From: Stramenopiles sp. TOSAG23-2
Taxonomy: Eukaryota > Sar
Length of the DNA: 13,719 nucleotides
Assembly (NCBI GenBank): GCA_900128395.1
Contig: LT649789.1
Location: forward strand, 1-13,719
Direction of reading: 5' to 3'
Part shown: positions 7,940 through 13,719 of the stretch, in pieces
How positions within the stretch are numbered: position 1 is the first letter of the stretch
Layout: every line of letters starts with the position of its first letter
Translations under genes and position numbers: made by a program
The notes under the pieces: generated by a model
Databases searched by the model: none
Seen by the model: the letters and a program-made list of their open reading frames with translations, nothing else
Told to the model about the DNA's origin: nothing

Positions 7940-8812
7940 ATGGCATTAATAGGACGGAACGCTGTTATATTTGGTGTGGCAAATCAATGGTCCTTAGCAT
8001 GGGCAGTTGCAAAGAAATGGCACCAATCTGGAGCAAATCTAGCATTAGTTTGTGCAAGTGATAGAATTGCAGGATCTGTAAAAGGGCTTGTTGAAAGGCA
8101 ACATATAGAATTAAACAATGGCGATAATCATAGTAGAAGTAGCAACGCTGTAGCATCGTCTGGAGGAACGATTTTTGACATGACTGTACATACCTGCGAC
8201 ATAACAAGTGACAAGGAGGTTAAAGATCTCATACAAGAACTAAATGATGAACGATTTTCAAATGGAAAATTACATAATGTATTACATTCAGTTGCATTTT
8301 CACCAACTGGAACATTAACGAAGCATTATACTGATATCAATTTTGATGAGTATTCAAAAACGCAAGATGCATCAGCGTTTTCATTAGTGAGAGTCTGTAA
8401 ACATGCAAAGTCAATGCTAGTTGCCGGTGGCCAAGATCTGGAAGGTGGGGCAAGCATTTTATCTCTTACATTCATTGGGAGTACACAAATTATTCCAAAT
8501 TATCATGTTGTCGGCGTTGCAAAAAGTTCTTTAGAAAGTAGTACAAGATATTTAGCAGCAGAGTTTGGTGAACATAATGTTCGTGTTAATACTATAAGTC
8601 CTGGACCAATAAATACAGCAGCAGCACGAGGAATACCTAACTTTCGTGATTTTGAAAAAAATGTAAAAGAAAAGACATTACTTAAAAGAAATACTATGCC
8701 AGAAGATGTTGCATCAGTAGCAACATTTTTAGCAAGTGATAATTCATCTTGTATTACCGGCCAAACATTGTATATAGATTGTGGTTTTAATGTTACATCA
8801 CCTGCAACATGA
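7940..8812 (+). CDS. fabI: FabI-type enoyl-[acyl-carrier-protein] reductase (NADH)
   Basis: The enzyme (290 aa) should reduce trans-2-enoyl-ACP in the last step of each type II fatty-acid elongation cycle. It has the FabI nucleotide-binding signature GVANQWSLAWAVA (12-24) instead of the classical SDR glycine motif. It also has HSVAFSP (116-122) and the Tyr-x6-Lys pair typical of FabI, Tyr188 and Lys195, in IPNYHVVGVAKSSLE. ISPGPINTAAARGI (219-232) and the C-terminal CITGQTLYIDCG match the family. Position 178, matching Tyr146 of the E. coli enzyme, is Phe, as in mycobacterial InhA. A Ser/Asn-rich insert lies at about 57-76. The Rossmann fold begins at about residue 5, so no plastid or mitochondrial presequence exists in this frame; the frame is closed by TAG at 7895 with no earlier ATG. 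Location is therefore unresolved: cytosol, or a missing upstream exon. The stop is TGA. Confidence 0.88.
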   Translation: MALIGRNAVIFGVANQWSLAWAVAKKWHQSGANLALVCASDRIAGSVKGLVERQHIELNNGDNHSRSSNAVASSGGTIFDMTVHTCDITSDKEVKDLIQELNDERFSNGKLHNVLHSVAFSPTGTLTKHYTDINFDEYSKTQDASAFSLVRVCKHAKSMLVAGGQDLEGGASILSLTFIGSTQIIPNYHVVGVAKSSLESSTRYLAAEFGEHNVRVNTISPGPINTAAARGIPNFRDFEKNVKEKTLLKRNTMPEDVASVATFLASDNSSCITGQTLYIDCGFNVTSPAT

Positions 8813-9029
8813 AAATATTCGCGTATATTTTACACGCAGAAGAAGTATGTAAATCAATGGGTACAAAGTCGTATGATAGCGCTAGAGAATTTTTATTATA
8901 AAAAGATTTACATTTTTTTTTTACATTTTAAATGCATACACGCTTGTCGCCATTTACAACACGCGTTAATGGCATTATGATATGCCATATGCACATGATA
9001 TATATACGCGTACCAAGTCGTACTGATAC
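8813..9029. other. convergent intergenic region FabI / SWR1
   Basis: These 217 AT-rich bases separate the 3' ends of the two genes. They contain a T-rich run near 8912-8923, one CGTATATTTTA motif immediately after the FabI stop, and several ACGCG/GCGT words. An open frame on the plus strand (8932-9138) runs into the 3' end of the SWR1-type gene and is not credible. Confidence 0.6.
8822..8832 (+). promoter_or_regulatory. shared 3'-flank motif CGTATATTTTA, copy 3
   Basis: This copy starts 10 bases after the FabI stop and is followed by CACGC. The flanking GCGT (8821-8824) and ACGC (8834-8837) could pair as a short stem around it, which the other two copies do not clearly share. Confidence 0.3.
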
Positions 9030-12000
9030 TCATTCATTTAAAACTTTCACACCTTTACCATATTTCACTTGCCCTTTACCATTGCTAACAATAATATTTT
9101 TATCAATTAACGCACGGAAAGAATTTCCTTCGAGATGAATCCCGTATGATTTATTATCTTTAACTCTTGACTTTGAAAGCACTAAACGACCATTGCTATT
9201 CCCATAAATTCCCGTACCAGCGTTCTCTGCAACGTTTGAGTTATTAATAACTATTTTACTACCATCTAAGATTTTTACTCCATCTGCATTCAACCCTTTG
9301 ACTTCGCTGTCTGTCACAAATGCTTCACTGTTTTTATGAATTTCCAAGCCAGTAGTTTTAATCTTGATAAATGGAGAATTTGTGCCAATTAGACTACAAT
9401 AATACATTCTAATTTTACAATTGTGTTCAAGCTTTAATATAGGAACGGCATCTACAGCATTATTCTTGCCTTTTTTCTTCGTAGTGGTGGTGGTGGTGGT
9501 ACTGCTACTACTACTACTACCATTATTTTCATCCACACCCTTTTCATCTTGACGTGCACGAGAAAATTGAACTCCAAGAAAAACACAACTGCTTTTATTT
9601 GTCAATTTATATGATTCATCATTCTTCAAAATGCAATTTACCAAAGGTGTTTTTAAAGCACCATCAATACTGACGCTTTTATATGAGCCAGGGTTGTCCT
9701 CTTCATTTAATGGGCGTATTCCATGATATATGTCACCTTCTCCATCACCAGCAATGAAGCGAACTTTCTTCGAAATTTCCACTGACCCTTCATTATAAGC
9801 ACCAGGTTCTATCGCGATAGCTTCACCATCAATAGCTTGGGCAAGTGCTTCAGTTATGGTATCAAAAATTCTATCTTTTACGGTAATATCAAATATACTC
9901 TTTTGAGAATGATGTGTTCTTGGCAAACCAATACCAGAATCCCCCATTCCATATTCAAAAAACCAATCATCACCCCATAATTTTGTCGATCTAAAATGGT
10001 TACCATCTCCAGGTGCAGCACGTAATTTATAATTTGGTATGACTCTTAGCCACATCGAGCGGTGTTGAACAACTGTGTACCAGTGTAAACATACCATGGA
10101 GGAGGATAAACGATCTTTAGTACCGCAATATAAAAGAATTAAACGTAATAAAGCTGGAGGAAAACCACCAAAAAGTAGTTGACGAGCATCTACTTGAGCA
10201 TCTCGAATTGCTAAGACCAGCGGTTTTGTCCATGTACATTTTCCTGTGCGCGAATTGAAATAATAATTTCTTTTCAATTTCTCGTCAAAATATAATGTCC
10301 ACTCACCACCACTTACACGCCTGCGCTTCTCTTCATGATCCCGTGATTCGCGCAAATTCAGAAACAATCGCTTGCTTCTACCGTAACCACGTTTACTTGG
10401 CGCTGCGCGAACATAATCGGTGGAAGTTTCTAATTCTTTTTCCTCTTTGATACGTTGAAGCTCAATTTGTTCGACTTCCCATTCTCTATTAGACGCTTCT
10501 AACATAACCTCTTTTCTCCATGCGTCCGCAGCTGCATTATTCCATATTGGTTCCATATCTTGTCTGTAATGAATAGCATATCGATCTATCGGCCGTAAAG
10601 CACTTTCTAGTGCTTGCATAGCATTGGATTCATCATTTCCTTGCCACAGTTTGATTAAATTTTGCTCTAGCATTTCATTTTCCTTCTCTGCGGCTTCTGC
10701 CATGGCAGCTGCTTGCGCTTTCTTGGATATTTTTGGTTTAGCAGCATCTTCCACCGCATCTACTTCCAGTTTTTTCGTTTCATCAAATTCTGCTACATCC
10801 TTCATTCTTTCCTTGGCAGTAGCAGCAATTGCTTTTTGATCATCATCATCTTCTGCGGCTGCCATTGCTTTTACGGCGTCTTCTTCATCTTCGTCTTCTC
10901 GAATTACTGCCCCTGTCCCTTCTAATAAATCCTTCATATCAGACGCTTTTGGCCCACCTGCTGATGATCCAGCGAAAAAATCAGTCGTAAATTTCCCTTG
11001 CTCAATCGATAGCATATTTAAATGTCTTTTTTGGTTAGCTTTCATAATAATGTTCTCCTCAACTGTATGTTCAGTAACGAGTCTATAAATATGGACATCT
11101 CTTGTCTGGCCAATACGATGAGCACGATCTTGAGCCTGGGCATCCATTGCTGGATTCCAGTCAGTATCATAAAATATTACAGTATCTGCACCAACTAAAT
11201 TGATTCCTAAGCCACCACTTCTTGTTGACAAAATAAAGGAAAAGATTTTAGGGTCTCTATTAAATCGTTCAGTCAAAGATTGGCGCTTTTCAACATGGGT
11301 AGCACCATCTAAACGAAAGTATGTATGTCCATGTAAACACATAAAATTCTCTAATACATTTAACATTTTCGTCATTTGTGTAAATATTAAACATCTGTGC
11401 CCCTCTCGCTTTAACCGATGCAAAAGCTTATCAAGTACTTGTAATTTCCCACAATCATATTGCACCAGCCATTTGTCTGGGAAAAGAACACGGCGCATCA
11501 TCATCGACACATGGCATGCTCTTAACAGATGATCATTTTCGGCAAATTTCTTTAAAGCCTTTCGTGTTCTGCGACGATTCACTTTCATCATTGGAAACTC
11601 TCGCGTACGATGCACATCTGGACGAGGAGCAGCTGCTGGAGGTATGTAAAGGATAAACTTTTCAACTGTTGGCATGATGCGAATAGTTCTCTCATAATGG
11701 GTCAAAATTAATTTTCTTAGGTATGAAGTGTAATTGAAGTATTCGCGTGGATTTTTAGCCTTTCGTATTGCATCATCTGCATCTCCCCTAACAAAACATG
11801 CATGGATCAACGATTTGTTATACATTGCATATGTGGATGTCGGACCAAAACATCGCATTCGATTGATTCGCAACAAAAGATTTCGCCTTTTATTTTTTTC
11901 TTTCTCCTTTATAAAGTGTATTGACTTACTTGTTTTTATCAAAGTATTTATTGCATTATTATTGCCATTTCCGTTTGTTTGAGGCAAAAAATTGCGCAAG

Positions 12001-13719
12001 CCTTCCACATCCATTTTTTCAATGTAATTTACTGTTTCTGGCAAATCAGTAGCAAGAGCTTTTACCCGTTGCATTACCCATGGATCATCATTTCCAAAGT
12101 TTCTCTCATTGCAAAAATTAAAATCAAAAATAGAGGTTGTACCCCATATTTCGTTACATGGATACATATATTGGCAAATGTATGGGACACTAATTTTTAA
12201 AGGCTTTAAAGTCATTGGAGACACAATAGGACGGGGTTCAAATAAATCGGGATGATTACAGACTTTTCGCAATGCCATCAACACACCCATTTGTCCCATG
12301 TAACCGCCCTGTGTTAGCTTGGCACGTGTGCTTGACCTTGACATGAAATCTTCATATAAGAATTGTTGCCTGCGTGCCAATGGAACTTTTACAATATGTT
12401 CATATTTTTTTGGCAATTGAGACTCTACATCAATTTTCAATCGGCGTAACAGAAATGGACGTATAACACCATGCAATCGGGAAACTAATTCATTACTTAT
12501 GCCTTTATTTCCTTGAACCATACTTGACATTGGATTGTTAAACCAATATTGAAATTCACTTTGGGATTGAAATACATGTGGCATCAAAAAATGCAGCAAC
12601 GACCACAGTTCCATCAAATGATTTTGTAAAGGTGTACCCGATAGTAACAAACGCCTTTGAGTATTTAATGTTAATAGCGATTGCCAACGTTGAGATTTAA
12701 AATTTTTAATATAATGGGCTTCATCGAGAATCAAGAAATACCACTTCTTTCGTTTAAAAACAGCTGTATCAATAACAGCTAATTGATAAGAAGTGATACA
12801 TACATGAAATGCATTTGGCTTTGTCCACCCTGTGCGCTTCTCTTTTCGCTGTTTGCTTGTGCCGTAATATGCCAATACTTTAAAAGCAGGGCAAAACTTT
12901 TTGAACTCAATTTCCCAATTTAACAAAACACTAGTTGGGACAATAACCAAGTGCGGGCCCCAAATCCCATATTCGGATGCTAAATGGGACAATAACGCAA
13001 TTGTTTGAATAGTTTTTCCTAATCCCATTTCATCTGCTAAAATGCCATTTAATCTACGTACACACATAGATGCTAGCCAATGCAAACCTTCGTGCTGATA
13101 GCTACGAAGTGTATATTCAGGATTCATCAAATATGGCAACCGAACGAGGTTTCTTCTTCCATTGTTTACTTCACTTCTGCTACTTTGGTTCCCACCTGAC
13201 TGATTCGAGGAAGGCATCATCATCATTTGACCATTTGGTTTTGGTTTTCCCCCACGCAATCTTTTCTGACCTGTTGTTGGCATATTAATTGGTTGAAGAA
13301 GCTCATTGGTTAAATTAGTAACGCCAGTAGGATTGTCATCGTCGTCATCGCTGGTTTCTGCGTTATTACTTCCATTACCACCATATCCACCATATCGTTT
13401 CATGAGCTCTTCTATTGGCATTTCAGACTCATCTTGTAAAGCATTTACTTCATCATCAATACGTTTTTTCTCATCTTTATTATTGCTAATTAATGCTTCT
13501 TCCTCCAATAACGTAGAATTATCTTCCTCCTCATATGTATTTCCATCATCTTTATAATCTTCATCATCATCGCTAGTAACATCCATTTTTTTACTGCTGC
13601 TACTGCTATTACTGTTGCTATTACTATTATTATTATTATTATCATTATTATTATTATTACGATCGTCATCGTCGTCATCGCTGGTTTCTGCGTTATTACT
13701 TCCATTACCACCATATCCA
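9030..13719 (-). CDS. SWR1: SWR1/SRCAP-type chromatin-remodelling ATPase fused to WW, F-box-like and beta-helix domains (5' partial)
   Basis: This is the Snf2 ATPase of a SWR1/SRCAP-like complex, which exchanges H2A for H2A.Z in nucleosomes. Numbering is from the first in-window Met (13586), giving 1518 aa, but the frame stays open to the edge, so the true start and the expected HSA domain lie outside. An acidic segment leads to MPIEELMKRYG (56-66), a SWR1-family landmark. The ATPase has DEMGLGKT 185-192, DEAH 288-291 and SGTPLQN 316-322. A family-typical insertion of about 250 residues precedes FPDKWLVQYDCGKLQ, followed by DGAT 760-763 and RAHRIGQ 821-827. An acidic/Ala-rich linker leads to ALRPIDRYAIHY (996-1007), the family's C-terminal block. 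Then come a WW domain (Trp1096, Tyr1108-Tyr1109, Trp1119, Pro1122), an F-box-like segment (about 1138-1183) and a beta-helix (about 1230-1515) with repeated short G/N turns. The stop is TGA. The ATPase assignment is very secure; the tail domains are read by eye. Confidence 0.94.
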   Translation of the reverse strand, partial: GYGGNGSNNAETSDDDDDDRNNNNNDNNNNNSNSNSNSSSSSKKMDVTSDDDEDYKDDGNTYEEEDNSTLLEEEALISNNKDEKKRIDDEVNALQDESEMPIEELMKRYGGYGGNGSNNAETSDDDDDNPTGVTNLTNELLQPINMPTTGQKRLRGGKPKPNGQMMMMPSSNQSGGNQSSRSEVNNGRRNLVRLPYLMNPEYTLRSYQHEGLHWLASMCVRRLNGILADEMGLGKTIQTIALLSHLASEYGIWGPHLVIVPTSVLLNWEIEFKKFCPAFKVLAYYGTSKQRKEKRTGWTKPNAFHVCITSYQLAVIDTAVFKRKKWYFLILDEAHYIKNFKSQRWQSLLTLNTQRRLLLSGTPLQNHLMELWSLLHFLMPHVFQSQSEFQYWFNNPMSSMVQGNKGISNELVSRLHGVIRPFLLRRLKIDVESQLPKKYEHIVKVPLARRQQFLYEDFMSRSSTRAKLTQGGYMGQMGVLMALRKVCNHPDLFEPRPIVSPMTLKPLKISVPYICQYMYPCNEIWGTTSIFDFNFCNERNFGNDDPWVMQRVKALATDLPETVNYIEKMDVEGLRNFLPQTNGNGNNNAINTLIKTSKSIHFIKEKEKNKRRNLLLRINRMRCFGPTSTYAMYNKSLIHACFVRGDADDAIRKAKNPREYFNYTSYLRKLILTHYERTIRIMPTVEKFILYIPPAAAPRPDVHRTREFPMMKVNRRRTRKALKKFAENDHLLRACHVSMMMRRVLFPDKWLVQYDCGKLQVLDKLLHRLKREGHRCLIFTQMTKMLNVLENFMCLHGHTYFRLDGATHVEKRQSLTERFNRDPKIFSFILSTRSGGLGINLVGADTVIFYDTDWNPAMDAQAQDRAHRIGQTRDVHIYRLVTEHTVEENIIMKANQKRHLNMLSIEQGKFTTDFFAGSSAGGPKASDMKDLLEGTGAVIREDEDEEDAVKAMAAAEDDDDQKAIAATAKERMKDVAEFDETKKLEVDAVEDAAKPKISKKAQAAAMAEAAEKENEMLEQNLIKLWQGNDESNAMQALESALRPIDRYAIHYRQDMEPIWNNAAADAWRKEVMLEASNREWEVEQIELQRIKEEKELETSTDYVRAAPSKRGYGRSKRLFLNLRESRDHEEKRRRVSGGEWTLYFDEKLKRNYYFNSRTGKCTWTKPLVLAIRDAQVDARQLLFGGFPPALLRLILLYCGTKDRLSSSMVCLHWYTVVQHRSMWLRVIPNYKLRAAPGDGNHFRSTKLWGDDWFFEYGMGDSGIGLPRTHHSQKSIFDITVKDRIFDTITEALAQAIDGEAIAIEPGAYNEGSVEISKKVRFIAGDGEGDIYHGIRPLNEEDNPGSYKSVSIDGALKTPLVNCILKNDESYKLTNKSSCVFLGVQFSRARQDEKGVDENNGSSSSSSTTTTTTTKKKGKNNAVDAVPILKLEHNCKIRMYYCSLIGTNSPFIKIKTTGLEIHKNSEAFVTDSEVKGLNADGVKILDGSKIVINNSNVAENAGTGIYGNSNGRLVLSKSRVKDNKSYGIHLEGNSFRALIDKNIIVSNGKGQVKYGKGVKVLNE
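9480..9518 (-). repeat. Ser/Thr homopolymer tract inside the SWR1-type gene
   Basis: AGT/AGC then ACC/ACT codon repeats encode six Ser and seven Thr (residues 1357-1369), followed by Lys. The tract sits in a loop of the beta-helix region and is probably a length-variable coding microsatellite. Confidence 0.8.
13331..13389 (-). repeat. 59-bp direct repeat, inner copy
   Basis: This copy lies within the SWR1-type gene and encodes a Gly/Asn segment followed by an Asp run (GYGGNGSNNAETSDDDDD, residues 67-84). It matches 13661-13719 with a single mismatch (T/C at the fourth base). The spacing is exactly 330 bases, a multiple of three. Confidence 0.92.
13608..13658 (-). repeat. Asn/Ser trinucleotide tract upstream of the first in-window Met
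   Basis: AAT, AGT and AGC codons, with one GAT, encode an Asn/Ser-rich stretch in frame with the SWR1-type protein. It is open on both sides, so it is probably coding rather than leader sequence. Confidence 0.6.
13661..13719 (-). repeat. 59-bp direct repeat, outer copy at the window edge
   Basis: The outer copy is in the same reading frame as the inner one and encodes the same Gly/Asn/Asp segment. It is cut by the window end, so the repeat may be longer. Either an in-frame tandem duplication of about 110 codons or an assembly artefact would explain it. Confidence 0.9.

Noticed and set aside
7656-7946. Minus-strand open frames of 96 and 76 codons in the divergent region
   Set aside because: Products are Phe/Tyr/Ile/Cys-rich and arise from translating A/T-rich repeats; they cross the FabI start. 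An apparent membrane protein here would be an artefact of composition.
12030-12240. The roughly 250-residue stretch between the two SWR1 ATPase lobes as an intein or foreign insertion
   Set aside because: SWR1/INO80-family ATPases always have a long insertion here, and the FPDKWLVQYDCGKLQ boundary matches the family.
13490-13714. Minus-strand 74-codon frame rich in Met and Ile at the right edge
   Set aside because: It is an off-frame reading of the Asn/Ser and Asp repeats; the SWR1 frame is open through the same bases and gives the acidic sequence expected there.
1-13719. Introns, tRNA genes, CRISPR arrays, transposons or bacterial operons
   Set aside because: All major genes read through without gaps in conserved domains, no cloverleaf or spaced repeat array was seen, and no transposase or terminal inverted repeats were found. 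The scan was by eye and could miss a weak tRNA.

Overview
This is eukaryotic nuclear DNA from an AT-rich, compact, apparently intron-free genome, most likely a unicellular protist. The evidence is a eukaryote-type cytosolic cysteinyl-tRNA synthetase, an OCRL-like inositol 5-phosphatase, a 3-ketodihydrosphingosine reductase and a SWR1/SRCAP chromatin remodeller, all in long uninterrupted reading frames. TAA and TGA both end genes, so the code looks standard. A FabI-type enoyl-ACP reductase hints at an alga or a lineage with plastid ancestry, but it has no visible targeting sequence. The exact lineage cannot be fixed from the sequence; a stramenopile is only a guess.

Layout: 1-612 is a low-complexity 5' flank. 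613-2958 (+) is cysteinyl-tRNA synthetase. 3108-5645 (-) is an OCRL/INPP5B-like phosphatase with ASH and RhoGAP-like domains. 5646-6066 is a divergent intergenic region with a (TC)9 tract, an 8-bp tandem repeat and a GC-rich block. 6067-6267 (+) is a small unrecognised basic protein. 6581-7612 (-) is 3-ketodihydrosphingosine reductase. 7613-7939 is a second divergent region. 7940-8812 (+) is the FabI-type reductase. 9030 to the right edge (-) is a SWR1-type ATPase, incomplete at its N-terminus.

The six genes alternate strictly in strand (+ - + - + -), giving three convergent and two divergent junctions. Each convergent junction carries one copy of the 11-mer CGTATATTTTA, and the leaders of both complete minus-strand genes share ATATATATTCTAGA.

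The genes do not form one pathway. Two are lipid-metabolic (sphingoid base synthesis and fatty-acid elongation), one is phosphoinositide/membrane traffic, one is translation and one is chromatin. The most unusual object is the remodeller: behind a conventional SWR1 ATPase and its usual C-terminal segment, one reading frame continues into a WW domain, an F-box-like segment and a right-handed beta-helix, the last two resembling FBXO11. Its 5' end also contains a near-exact 59-bp in-frame repeat that runs to the edge of the window.
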